Positions 11,857 through 24,200 of a stretch of DNA of 64,000 nt are shown piece by piece. Both the position numbers and the translations under genes were made by a program. The notes beneath the pieces were generated by a model. It was given only the letters and a program-made list of their open reading frames with translations. It made no database searches and had not been told where the DNA came from. The stretch is from Toxorhynchites rutilus septentrionalis. Lineage: Eukaryota > Arthropoda > Insecta > Diptera > Culicidae. The DNA lies in NCBI RefSeq assembly GCF_029784135.1, contig NC_073746.1:35197378-35261377 (forward strand), given 5' to 3'. Numbering within the stretch: position 1 is the first letter of the stretch; each line of letters begins with the position of its first letter.

Positions 11857-11867
11857 GGGCTCGAGCC

Positions 11868-12209
11868 TGCCTTCCTCTTCTTCTTGCTAATCACACACTA
11901 CGCGAAGCGTCCAATTTATGACGCGGAAAGAAAAACACACGATACGAATAACGCGAAAAACGAACAGGAAAACCATACGACGATATTCAAGTTGGATTAC
12001 CACTGGTGGGGTCCAATCTTAGATCGAAGCGCAGCGAAAGCAAAGTGAACTGGATTGCTCAACAGTCCGATGCCGAATGAAAGTTTGCCTCAGCGAGATC
12101 CACTGTCTCTAGGCAAGTATTCCCTTCATTCTTCTTATTTTCCTTTGTTCACGGAGACTTTAAATCCTACGATTTCCCCTCCGTTGGTCGTCGATAAGTT
12201 GCTCGTTAT
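11868..12209. other. No gene recognised
   Basis: About 340 bp following the SINE. The sequence next to the SINE duplication (CTTCCTCTTCTTC) is the displaced half of the insertion target. A 73-codon open frame from 12055 has no recognisable content. Confidence 0.4.
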
Positions 12210-12457
12210 TGACAGCTCTGTTCGGGGAAGGACACAAATGGACAGAACAAATGTATGGGAAAATGGAAACGCTTAAAGTTTTCATGAATTTTAACCATTT
12301 ATAAACCAGGGGATTGTTATGTTTAGCATTTAGCATTAAACAAATCTTACGGAATTTCCGATTCGTTTAGTATGTAAATCGCCAAAATCCGTTCGCGACA
12401 AAAATAGTTATTAACGTTAACTTTATTTCATAAAAACGTGACCTGTTTTCTGATTTG
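12210..12457 (+). repeat. Dispersed repeat A, copy 2, left part
   Basis: This resembles 30710-30885: both contain CAGAACAAAT-TATGGGAAAA, CCGATTCG-TTAGTATGTAAATC and TAGTTATTAACGTTAACTT in order. It is cut at 12462 by the BEL element, and the remainder of the copy continues at 25476. Confidence 0.8.
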
Positions 12458-12462
12458 ACACC

Positions 12463-12658
12463 TGTTCAAAATTGAAGTATTATAACGAATTCGCATTTCA
12501 ACCACAGGCATAGGAGGCATAGGCAAAACCAATCAGTCGCTAGAAATCCAGCAAACGTTACGCATCTACTCCTATATCGTATCGATATTGAAGCGAGCAA
12601 TAAATCAAATCTTTTTTTCTTACGCTTTAAACCGGGCTAAATAGTTAATTTTCGTACA
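12463..12658 (+). repeat. 5' LTR of the BEL/Pao element
   Basis: This 196-bp LTR is identical by eye to 25280-25475. It contains AATAAA at 12599-12604, a plausible polyadenylation signal, and the termini TG...CA. Confidence 0.95.
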
Positions 12659-12665
12659 TATTAAA

Positions 12666-12683
12666 TGGTCCTTCGAGCCGGAT
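12666..12683 (+). promoter_or_regulatory. Primer-binding site, tRNA-Tyr type
   Basis: TGGTCCTTCGAGCCGGAT lies 7 nt after the LTR and is complementary to the 3' end of insect tRNA-Tyr (acceptor stem ending TCGAAGG plus CCA). It would prime minus-strand DNA synthesis. The tRNA assignment rests on my memory of the Drosophila tRNA-Tyr 3' end. Confidence 0.82.
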
Positions 12684-13321
12684 AACTTGACGTCGGTTAA
12701 AGTGTCGAAGTATAGTCGGGTCACGCGGTAGCGTGTCACATAGTTCAGTTCACAAATAGTGCTACTTTGTGAAATTCGAATCACGCTGAACATTAGAGGA
12801 AAGTTCTGTGAACAAAGCAAACCGTCTGCAGTGATAGTGCAAAAAAGTTGAATTTAACAGCAAATGAAAAGTGTATGCCGCTAAGTTCGGAAAAAGGCAA
12901 AATATCAGTGTGCCATCGAGGCAAACGAAATCTTTCACCAAGGGAGCGTTGGACGTGGCTTAAATTCATCAGGCCGGACAAAATGGTCAGTGCACTCGGA
13001 CGCTCTATTCGCCGTACGCTATTGATTGTAGCCTTACCCAACACTGCTGCTTATTGTAAGGACAACGCATGAACAATAATAATCTTTTCGTCGGTCAGAC
13101 TTTGCAATCTGTTTGGTCGATGAGCACAATTCGGCTTGGGTTTGATGATATGCGATATCCTTAAGCAAGGTGGTTACAAGCAAATATTTTGTGAATTTCA
13201 AATCGTCACTTATTGCGATCGAAGTTGATTGCCCGTTAGCAAAAAAACGGTATATTCGGATTTTTATCTGGTGTTGCGACATTGCTAGAATTTCATGCGA
13301 TTTGGGTGATTTAAGATCAAC

Positions 13322-16300
13322 ATGGCATCGGCTTCGAAATCATTACGAAGGCAAGAGCAGTTCTGCCTTGATACCATGGAAAACGTGCTGCATTTCATGC
13401 ACAATTATGATGAAGTGAGAGACAAATTTCAAATTGAAGGTTGGAAAACTCGTTTGAATGAGGTTTTTTCTAATTTCCAAACGATTCGGTTGAAGTTGGA
13501 ACTGATCGACGAGGAAGAAGAAAGTGAAGAGAGAGAAGATGAATATCGAAGAGTTCGGGATTCGTTCGAGAAAAACTATGTGAAGGTGATTGGCTTTCTT
13601 GCAGCCGCTGATCGCAAGGCAAATCCTCCTGTTCCTCCAGCCGTTGCTTCCAGCTCGGTCAACCTGAATCCTAACCCAACTCTATCTAGAATAAAGCTTC
13701 CTGAAGTGAAGCTGCCTACCTTCGATGGTACATTCGCTGAGTGGTTATCATTCCGTGACTCATTCAAGAGTCTTATCGATTCAAACCCTAATTTATGTGA
13801 AGTTGACAAGCTTTCCTATTTATTAGGATCTCTTACGAAAGATGCCAAACGTATAGTGGAATCGATTGAGATTACGTCGGCAAATTATTCGGTTGCGTGG
13901 GAGTTACTACAAAATCGTTTCGACAACAAAAAATCGTTCTAAAAACGTATTTAGACTCTCTTTTCTCGATAGAACCTATAAAGAGAGAATGCTATGACTC
14001 GCTAATGCATTTAATCGATGCTTTCGAACGCAACTTAAAAATGGTTCAAAAGATGGACATAAACACAGAAGGATGGAGTATCTTACTGGCGCACATGATC
14101 TACTCTCGTTTGGATTCGTCTACGCTGAAGCAGTGGGAGAATCATCATAAGTCGACGGAGGTTCCAGAATACCGAAATCTTATCGGATTCTTAAGAAATT
14201 ATGCCATGGTCCTCCAGTCGATCTCGCCTGCTAAATCTCGTAATTCGGACACCCCATCTCCTGCTCGGACGAACAAACCGAAAATTAGTAACATCCACTC
14301 AGTCGTAAGCGCTTCATCAAAACCATGCCCGTTCTGCAACCAGGCATTGCACTCCATCTTCAAGTGCGAGGCGTTTCGCAAGAATTCGGTGTCTGAAAGA
14401 TACGATTTAGTAAAACGGAAGGCTCTTTGCATCAACTGTCTCTCTCCGGATCACCAGGTCAAAAGCTGCTCATCTAGTGCGTGTCGCGTTTGTGGCCAAA
14501 AACACCACACGATGCTCCATCAACAAAACAGCAATCGCAATTCAAACCAATCGCAACCCTCAAGGCCAAACCAAAGTCCACCTAATTCCGAACAAATGCA
14601 AGTCCAAAACCCGATCGCAAAGGGCACTCCAAATCAAACTTTGAGATCAACCACTTCGGCCGGTCCATCAGTTCCCGTCATCGCTCCGTCGCTCAGCCAC
14701 TGCTCCACCTCCTTGGTCGCAAATGTCCGCCCGATACCATCAACGGTTCTGCTACAGACAGCTCTTGGGAAGATTATCGACTCTAGCGGATACTCAATGT
14801 GGGCCAGAGCTCTTCTGGATCCAGCCTCGCAGATTAACGTCATCTCCGAACGATTGATTCAACGGCTGCATATTCGGAAGAATAAGGATTACCATACCAT
14901 CGGGGGCATCGGAAGAACAACCACGATGTCTACTCATTCTATACTTCTGTGCATACGTTCTCATTGCACGGAGTTCAGTGCTGACTTGAAGTTTCACATT
15001 CTCGGCGAAATCACGCGCGATCTACCCTCGAACGCGGTGGATACGACCAACTGGAAATTGCCATCCGATATTGTCTTCGCAGATCCGAAATTCTACGAAC
15101 CATCACCTGTCAACATGATTATCGGAATGGAGAGTTACTACGATCTCCTCTTGGAAGGCTTCATAAAGCTAGGTCCAGGCAAACCTGTTCTGCAGAAAAC
15201 CCTACTAGGCTGGGTTGTCTCCGGAAGAGTTGGGATAAACCAACCGTCAAGCTCAACGATCGTCGCACATGTATGCAGTACGCAAGCGTTAGAGGATCAG
15301 TTGGCCAGATTTTGGGAGATCGAATCTTGTCAGTCTTCCAGTACGATGTCTGTCGAAGAATCGTCCTGCGAAGCCCATTTTGCTGCAACAACGACGAGAG
15401 ATGATCTTGGCCGTTTCGTTGTTACTTTACCAAAAAAATTTGAAGTATTACAGCAGCTTGGAAACGCTACCCAACAGCCAAACGTCGCCTCCTCTCGCTG
15501 AGCCGTCGCCTCGAAGCAAATCATTCGCTTAAATTAGCCTACTCGTTGTTCCTAGAAGAATACCTCCAGCTTGGACACATGGAAGAAGTATCTCCAAATT
15601 CGATGACCACCACAAATGCTTCCTACTACCTTCCGCATCATTGTATCGTACGTCCAGATAGCCTCACCACCAAACTCCGCGTAGTGTTCGACGCGTCATG
15701 TGCAACCGACACTGGAACCTCACTGAACGACGTTTTGATGGTGGGACCGGTAGTGCAACAGGACCGTGTCAGCATTACCATGCGTTTTCGGGTACCACGA
15801 TATGCCATTATTTCGGATATCGAAAAAATGTACCGTCAAATTTGGGTACACCACCTTGACTGTCCTCTCCAGAGAATTTTGTGGATAGACAAACCAGGCG
15901 ATCCGATTAGGGTCTTTCAGCTGAAAACAGTCACCTATGGAACTTCGGCTGCACCCTATCTTGCCACAAAATGTCTTCAAGAACTCGCAAAGCAGAGTAA
16001 ATCGTCTCATCCAGCAGCTACAAGTGTTCTGGCAAACGACTTCTACATGGATGGCATGATAAGCGGGGTCGACGGTGTGTTAGAAGGAAAGGTTCTATGC
16101 AGCCAGCTCCTACAGCTCCTTGAATCAGCTGGCTTCAGTCTGCGTAAATGGTCGTCGAACTCATCGGAAATTCTCGAATCCATTCCGGCACATCTTCGAG
16201 ACGAACGCTTGGTATTCGACCTTGATTCAATGTCTTCAGTCAAAACGCTGGGACTCAAGTGGATCCCCGCATCAGACGAACTGGGGTTCCACGTACCTAA

Positions 16301-18731
16301 ATGGAATAATGAGGAGGTCATCACGAAACGTATCGCCCTATCAGACTCCGCCCGTCTCTACGATCCTCTTGGCCTAGTAGGGCCCGTCATCGTACTCGCT
16401 AAGTGTTTCATGCAGGAACTCTGGGCAATCCAGAAAACCTGGGACGAACCATTGGAGGAAGAAATCCAACTGCGCTGGTTGCAATTCCGAAAGGAACTAG
16501 CTGCAATCGAATCAATCGTTGTTCCCCGTTGGGTGATCTCAATGCAACAACCAATTATCATCGAGGCACACGGTTTTAGCGATGCATCCCAACGAGCATA
16601 CGGAGCTTGCATCTATCTTCGTGTAGTGTCATCTAATGCAGATATATCGGTCCATCTTCTCACCTCGAAGTCTAAAGTCGCTCCGCTTGGGAACAGCAAA
16701 AATCAAAAAAAGATTAGTCTTCCACGTCTGGAACTATCCGGTGCACTGCTTCTCAGTCATCTCTTCCAAAAGGTCCGACACAGCTTGAAACTGGACCTCA
16801 AATGTTTCTACTGGGTAGATTCCACCATAGTTCTACATTGGTTGGCTTGGACACCTTCACGATGGAAGACATTTGTAGCAAACAGGGTTTCCGAAATCCA
16901 GCATATCAGCGCCGGTGGTAATTGGGGACACGTGTCTGGACTGGAAAACCCTGCGGACATCATATCACGTGGAATGTTGCCAACACAACTGAAGGAGATG
17001 GATATCTGGTGGCAAGGTCCCACTTGGCTTAGACAACCTTCCCGATTCTGGCCATCCCACATCCGTACGGCTGACGATGAGTTTTCCTCCGAAGATCTAG
17101 AAGAACAATCGACAACTCTTCCTGTTCAATGTCAACCTGCAAATCCTATCTTCAGCCTCCGATCATCATTCTCATCGCTCGTTCGTCTGGTGGCCTACGT
17201 ACGCCGGTTCAGCCACAATTGCAGGCCTGCTAATCGCCAGAAGCAACTCTCCGGATTCCTCCGTACTACGGAGCTCAACGAAGCTACACATACTCTGGTT
17301 CGAATTGCTCAAGCCGAATCGTTTCCGAACGATATACAAGCCATTCGTTCTGATGGACAAATCAAACCGAACTCGAAGTTGAAATCTCTCTCTCCGATCA
17401 TCATCGATGGCATTCTGCGCATTGGTGGCCGGCTTCGAAACGCGCCTGTTTCCGAAGACCGAAAGCACCCGTGCATTTTGGCCACCCACCATCCTCTTAC
17501 AGAACTGATTATGATATCATATCACGAGAAGCTGCTTCATGCTGGACCACAGCTGATCATCGCTACTATATGTGAAAAATTCTGGCCACTGCGAGTACGC
17601 AACCTGGCGCGGAAAGTAGTACACGGTTGCCTCAAGTGCTTTCGCTGCAAACCTTCTGCTCTCGAACAAATCATGGGAGATTTACCTGTTGAACGTGTCA
17701 CTCCGACATTTCCGTTCTTCAACACTGGTGTTGATCTCTGCGGGCCACTATTCTATCGACACGCTCCAAGAAAATCCTCTCCGGTCAAATGCTACGTGGC
17801 AATATTTGTGTGCCTTGCAACGAAAGCGGTTCACATCGAACTTGTAGCAGATCTTTCGACGAATGCGTTCATCATGGCTCTGAAACGCTTCGTAGCACGG
17901 CGTGGTAGGCCATCCGTCATCGAATGTGACAATGCGAAAAACTTTCTCGGCACCTCTCGAACGCTAGCGCAACTACGCGACCAATTTCGTTCTCAGCAGC
18001 ACAAGCACTCCGTCACCACTTACTGTAGTGAAGAAGGGATCTACTTCAAGTTCATTCCCCCACGGTCGCCCAATTTTGGCGGACTTTGGGAAGCCGCGGT
18101 CAGATCATTCAAGAGGCATCTCAAGGCAACGATCGGATTAACAATTCTTCTCAAGGATGACCTCGAAACGATCCTGACGCAGATTGAGAGCTGTCTAAAT
18201 TCCCGTCCGCTGACTCAGTTGACATCCGATCCAGAGGACTTGGAAATTCTAACTCCAGGTCACTTTCTTATACATCGTCCGCTGGTCTCTATCCCGGAAC
18301 CGTCATATGAAGAATTGCCTAAAAATCGTCTGGACCGTTACCAGCAAACTCAAGAATTCGTTCGACGCATCTGCAAGCGTTGGAGCATGGACTACCTGTC
18401 CGGACTGCACCCCCGCACCAAATGGACCCGCCTACGGGAAAATATCAGCATCGGGACGATGGTGCTGTTAAAGGACGAAAATCTTCCTCCGCTCAAGTGG
18501 CGCTTGGGCCGCGTGACGCAGATCATCCGTGGTGACGATGGGAACGTTCGGGTAGTCTCTGTCCGAACCCAGGATGGCGAATATCGACGCGCAATTACGA
18601 GGTTTGCGCGCTTCCTGTGCAGCAACCAGCACCTGCTGCATCCAACGACATTCTCTCCGGCATGTAACAAGCAAGCCAAGTGCTGCGGCGCTTTTATGTT
18701 GTTAAATGTTCTAACTGATAAGATAAATTAA
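13322..18731 (+). pseudogene. BEL/Pao gag-pol polyprotein, two frameshifts
   Basis: The ATG at 13322 follows CAAC, a good insect start context. Order: Gag with a DUF1759-like region (about 13690-13930), three Cys/His knuckles (14326-14520), aspartic protease (around 14812, LLDPASQ), reverse transcriptase (15640-16080), RNase H-like region (16550-16980), zinc-binding and DDE integrase (17470-18140; D in TGVDLCGP, D in IECDNAKN, E in GGLWEAAV) and a C-terminal DUF5641-like segment. Reading shifts by a lost base near 13935-13942 and again near 15478-15490, splitting the frame into 13322-13942, 13897-15501 and about 15483-18731. Two key positions are also odd: the protease loop reads DPA rather than the usual DSG or DSA, and the polymerase box reads YMDG (16044-16055) rather than YxDD. 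As read, the polyprotein would not be made or active. Confidence 0.93.
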
Positions 18732-19137
18732 TGCTCTTTTTCGTTCTCGAATAACCGTATCCACCTCAAACTAGACTGACTGCACTGGCATCTGTATTTG
18801 CGATGACATCTGGCTTTTCAAACAAACACCTGGCCTCGAGAATCGTTCAACGCATTGCAATCATTTGAATGGATCCCGGTCAGGCAACAAAAAGGAGTTA
18901 CCCAGACCCAAGATACAACACACAGCACTTCACCACGTCAGAGTTCAGTCATCATCGCATCGATCGGCTAGTCGTTTATCAAGACATACTAGGCCCTCCC
19001 AACGGACGCCCACCAAACCATCTTGTGGGCGGAGACCAGTCAAATGAATAAAAAAAAAGTTAGGGTCAATAGCTTTGCTCAATCTGTCACCTGGTAATCG
19101 ATAGGATATTTAAAATTATTTGAAAATTTAACTTTTC
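18732..19137 (+). other. 3' non-coding part of the BEL/Pao element
   Basis: About 400 bp between the pol stop and the LINE insertion, without a domain-bearing frame. The polypurine tract should lie immediately before the 3' LTR; AAAGGTGG is a weak candidate that is now duplicated by the LINE insertion at 19138-19150 and 25265-25277. Confidence 0.6.
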
Positions 19138-19662
19138 AAAGGTGGCCGGCGGGTGCTGTGAGCGTCTCCGTTGAAGCATTGTTTTCGGTTACCGTTGGCT
19201 GTTATTATTTTTTTTTTTGTCGCCCGGGTGTGCTTTTTTCGCGCGTTTTCGAATTGTTCGAGATATCGTGGAACGCAGTGTGAACTCGGAATTGGTGAGA
19301 AAGGCTGAATCGTCAAAGCCTGGCAAGGCCAGCCGGCTTTCAGTTATCGCCGATTTGTCGCCATCGCAGTCGAAGTCGGACATCGGTGGTCAGTTGCACG
19401 CACACAATAGCAGCGCGATTCGCTGCTAACTTACAGCAGTGTGAAGGAGAGCATCACTTCTTAGTGGTGTGTGATAGTGCCGAGCGCTCAAGCGCTCCGA
19501 TTGAGAAGCAAGCAGCGGTTGCCAGTTCATCAGCACTGGGGTGCATTGTGGTGAATAGAAATAAATAAGATATAAGATTTATTTTTTTTTTAATTTTTTT
19601 TTTTTTAATTATTATTATTATTATTAAAAACAAATTATTAGAATATAAGTACGAATTACAGA

Positions 19663-21234
19663 ATGGCAGAAGGAGGGGGAGGATCTCCAGATATGGAGAT
19701 CTCTGATGATGACTCCCCTCTGGTTGAAAAAAGTTCTAATAAAGGAACAGCGAAGACACTTAAACGCGTTCCTACATCAGAGGATGTTTCGTCCGGGGAC
19801 GAGTCTGCTAACTCTAGCAAGCCCCCCTCTAAAAAACCTGCAAATACCTCCTCTCCAACCCCCCTCGCTCCTACAACAGCTCAGATTTCGCCTCCCCATC
19901 CTGTTGTCCCCGATCCTCTTCAATCCTCGTCATCTCCTTCTCGTCCTGTAGTCTTCTCTCCACGTGTCAAGGTCTATCCTGAAGATGCACCTGGAACTGG
20001 TCCGTGGGTTGTTTTCTTCAGGCCTAAGCCAAACGGAAAAGCACTTAATGTTATTCAGATCATGAAAGATCTGGCAAGATACTCCTCCGTGACAGAAATT
20101 TCGAAGGTTAGACCGACCAAACTGCGTGTTGTCGTAGCTGATCGGAAAGACGCAAACGGTATTGTCGTCGACCAGAGGTTTACCCTGGAATATCGTGTCT
20201 ACGTGCCTTCCCATGACGTAGAAATCTCGGGGGTGATAACCGAAACGGGTCTGACGTGCAAATCAATTATGGAAGGAGATGGCAGATTTAAAAAGCTGCC
20301 TTTGATTAAGGTTAAAATCTTAGAATGCCGACAACTCGGCAAAGTCTCCCAGGAAGGGAAAGAATCGAAATTTACGCCGTCCGACTCGTTTAGAGTCACT
20401 TTTGCTGGCTCCGCCCTCCCTGACTACGTTATGGTGGACAAATTGAGGCTACCGCTGCGACTCTTCGTGCCAAAGCCCATGACTTGCCTGAAATGCAAGT
20501 CAGTTGGTCACACAGCAGCTTACTGCGCCAACAAGGAGCGCTGTGCCACTTGCGGAGAGCAACATGTGGACAAATCCTGCAGTGCGATTGAGCAAAAGTG
20601 TCCATATTGCGGAGGAACTCCGCACGTGCTCTCGGCTTGTGAAACTTACAAGAGTCGCTGGGAGAAGCAGAAGCGCTCTTTAAAGGAACGCTCGAAGCGC
20701 ACTTTTGCGGAAATTTTAAAGGGCGCTTCTCCATTGGCCCAACAGCAACAACCTTTAACCGCAAACAATGTCTTCGCTTCGCTGCCAGTTGACGAAATGG
20801 AAGCGGATACAGCTAACGAGGGCACACCGTACATCTTCCAAGGGAATCCCCGGCGCAAAAATGTGACCACTCCCAAAGTTCAAGTACAAGCCCCTCCGGT
20901 TATACCCTCTGTTAGCATGCCTAAAAAATCGAGTGCAGCGGACAAGCAAAATCAGGTTCCTCCTGGCTTCCGTGGGAATAATTCACCTTCGAACGACCCA
21001 GCACTCGAAGGAACATCAAAAACCCCAACTGTCCCTATTTTACCGTCAAGTTCAACTTCCCAATCGGGATTTATAAAGTTGACTGACCTTGTGGCTCAAA
21101 TCTTCACATGCTTTAATGTTTCCGACTCCATCAGAACCATTGTCATATCAATGCTTCCAGTATTAAAGACAATTTTGCAACAATTGATGCAAACATGGCC
21201 CCTCCTTGCAATGATTATCTCTCTTGATGTCTAA
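19663..21234 (+). CDS. I-type LINE ORF1, nucleic-acid-binding Gag-like protein
   Basis: A 523-residue protein. The N-terminal third (1-120) is rich in Ser, Pro and Lys and probably disordered. Residues about 125-205 resemble the PRE/C2HC-associated region found in arthropod LINE ORF1 proteins. Three zinc knuckles follow at about 275-330 (CLKCKSVGHTAAYC, CATCGEQHVDKSC, CPYCGGTPHVLSAC). The protein should coat the LINE RNA and act as a chaperone during target-primed reverse transcription. The ATG at 19663 is preceded by a T- and ATT-rich leader. Its stop overlaps the start of ORF2 (ATGTCTAA, 21227-21234). It is uninterrupted and closely related to the broken ORF1 at 48696-50263. Confidence 0.93.
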   Translation: MAEGGGGSPDMEISDDDSPLVEKSSNKGTAKTLKRVPTSEDVSSGDESANSSKPPSKKPANTSSPTPLAPTTAQISPPHPVVPDPLQSSSSPSRPVVFSPRVKVYPEDAPGTGPWVVFFRPKPNGKALNVIQIMKDLARYSSVTEISKVRPTKLRVVVADRKDANGIVVDQRFTLEYRVYVPSHDVEISGVITETGLTCKSIMEGDGRFKKLPLIKVKILECRQLGKVSQEGKESKFTPSDSFRVTFAGSALPDYVMVDKLRLPLRLFVPKPMTCLKCKSVGHTAAYCANKERCATCGEQHVDKSCSAIEQKCPYCGGTPHVLSACETYKSRWEKQKRSLKERSKRTFAEILKGASPLAQQQQPLTANNVFASLPVDEMEADTANEGTPYIFQGNPRRKNVTTPKVQVQAPPVIPSVSMPKKSSAADKQNQVPPGFRGNNSPSNDPALEGTSKTPTVPILPSSSTSQSGFIKLTDLVAQIFTCFNVSDSIRTIVISMLPVLKTILQQLMQTWPLLAMIISLDV

Positions 21235-24200
21235 TTCAAATAGAGAGGTCGGAGATATCACTGTTTTACAGTGGAATTGTCGTAGTCTTATCCCTAAATT
21301 GGATACATTCAAATTTTTAATTCATAAGTTCAATTGTGATGTTTTTGCTCTGTCCGAAACTTGGCTTTCTTCGCGAGATGATCTCTCTTTCCACGATTTT
21401 AATATTATACGCTTGGACCGTGATGACAGATACGGAGGGGTGCTATTGGGGATCAATAAGTGCCACTCATTTTTTCGAATTGACCTTCCACCTATTGGAG
21501 GGATTGAAGCTGTTGCTTGTCATGCAAACATCAGAGGAAAAGACCTCTGTATTGTCAGCTTGTATTGGCCTCCGAGAGCTGCGGTTAGCCGCAAGCAACT
21601 TGTTGACATGTGCTCACTCCTTCCTGAGCCACGATTGATCTTGGGAGACTTCAACTCTCACGGAACTGCCTGGGGGGAACAGTACGACGACAATCGTTCA
21701 CTGTTGATATATGATCTTTGTAACAGCTTCAATATGACACTTTTGAACACTGGGGAAACAACACGTGTACCTAAACCTCCTGCTAACCCAAGTGCTCTTG
21801 ACCTCTCGCTTTGCTCGAATTCACTATCGTTAGATTGCAAGTGGAATGTAATCCAGGACCCCAACGGTAGTGATCACTTGCCAATCAAAATTTCCATCAC
21901 CATTGGGTCAAATTCTTCTGAATCTATAAACATGGCATATGACCTCACAAGACACATTGACTGGAAAAAATATGCGGACGCAATTGCTCTAGCCATCAAT
22001 TCCAGAGATGGTTTACCTCCATTGGAGGAGTATAACTTCCTTTCTCGTTTGATCTATGACAGCGCGGTTCGCGCTCAAACGAAACCCATCCCAGGTTCCA
22101 CCATTTCCCGAAGGCCTCCCAATCTATGGTGGGATAGCCAATGTTCCAAGCTTTATGTAGAAAAATCGAATGCATTTAAAGCTTTTCGGAAACGTGGAAC
22201 CCCTGAAAATTTTCAAACGTATTTAGCCCTTGAAGATCAATTTAAAAACTTAATCAAAGGGAAAAAACGTGCTTATTGGCGAAATTTCGTGGGAGGTTTG
22301 TCACGAGAAACGTCAATGAAAAAATTATGGAAAGTGGCTCGAAACATGAGAAATCGCTCTTCAACGAATGAAAGCGAAGAATATTCACATCGATGGATTT
22401 TTAATTTTGCACGGAAGGTTTGTCCTGATTCCGCTCCTGTGCAAAAAATTGTTCGAGATATACCACAAGATAGGTGCGATCTTGATTCCGAGTTTTCGAT
22501 GGTAGAATTCTCTCTTGCTCTCCTTTCATGTAACAATTCTGCTCCGGGATCGGATAGAATTAAGTTCAACTTGCTGAAAAACCTCCCTGATGTGGCGAAA
22601 CATCGCTTGTTGAATTTATTCAATCGGTTTCTGGAGAATAATATTGTTCCAGATGATTGGAGACAAGTACGAGTTATAGCTATTCAAAAACCCGGAAAAC
22701 CCGCGTCCGACTTCAATTCGTACCGCCCAATAGCAATGCTGTCTTGTATACGGAAATTGTTGGAGAAAATGATCTTGTTTCGCCTTGATCGATGGGTTGA
22801 AACGAATGGCCTACTCTCAGATACACAATATGGGTTCCGCAGGGGCAAGGGGACGAATGATTGTCTTGCGTTGCTTTCTTCAGAAATTCAAATGGCTTAC
22901 GCCGGAAAAAAACAAATGGCTTCAGTATTCTTGGACATAAAGGGGGCCTTTGATTCTGTTTCAATAGAGGTTTTGTCAGACAAATTACACTCTCGGGGTC
23001 TTCCGCCTCTATTGAATAATATTTTATATAACTTGCTTTGTGAGAAGCATTTGAACTTTTCTCACGGAGATTCGGCAGTAAGTCGGGTCTCTTACATGGG
23101 ACTCCCCCAGGGCTCATGTTTAAGCCCCCTTTTGTACAACTTCTATGTAAGCGACATCGACAATTGCCTTACACAAAATTGCAGCCTAAGACAACTTGCA
23201 GATGATGGAGTGGTGTCTGTCGTAGGATCAAACGAATCCGACCTGCAAGGACCCTTACAAGATACTTTGAACAATTTTTCAACCTGGGCCATTGGGCTAG
23301 GGATCGAATTCTCCACGGAGAAAACAGAGATGGTGGTTTTTTCTAGGAAGCATAGACCAGCAAAACCAAAGCTTCAACTTTTGGGTAAACCGATCACTCA
23401 TGCTATGTCATTCAAGTATCTTGGGGTCTGGTTCGACTCCAAATGTACTTGGGGGGCCCATATTAGGTATCTGAGTAAAAAATGTCAACAAAGAATAAAC
23501 TTTCTCCGTACAATTACCGGCACCTGGTGGGGAGCCCATCCCGAAGATCTTATAATGTTGTATCGAACAACTATTCTCTCAGTGATGGAGTATGGCAGTT
23601 TCTGCTTTCAATCAGCTGCCAAAACACACCTCATTAAACTCGAGCGAATTCAGTATCTTTGTCTCCGTATCGCGTTGGGATGTATGCCCTCAACGCATAC
23701 CATGAGTCTCGAGGTTTTGGCAGGCCTACTCCCACTAAAAGATCGCTTCAATTTATTATCTCTTCGGTTCTTCATCCGGTGTAAGGTCATGAACCCATTG
23801 GTGATCGGAAATTTTGAGCAGCTGATCGAGCTAAATTTTCACTCCGGATTCATGAGTTCATATCATGAATTCATCTCCATGCAGGTTGATCCTTCTTCGT
23901 ATATTCCCAACCGTGTTTGTTTCCCTGACTACATCAATTCCTCTGTGCATTTTGATCTGTCCATGAAGCAAGATATCCATGGATATTCAGATTACCAACG
24001 ATCGAGGATCGCTCCAACGATCTTCGATGAAAAGTATGGGGGTATCAATTGTGATAATATGTACTTTACTGATGGGTCCACTATAAACGAGTCCACAGGA
24101 TTTGGAGTGTTCAACGAATTTTTTAGCACCTCACACAGTCTTCAGAATCCTTGCTCAGTGTATATTGCTGAATTGGCAGCAATTCATTGGGCGCTGGACA

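Noticed and set aside
14199..18679. Many minus-strand frames across the BEL polyprotein
   Set aside because: They are shadows of the plus-strand gag-pol coding sequence.
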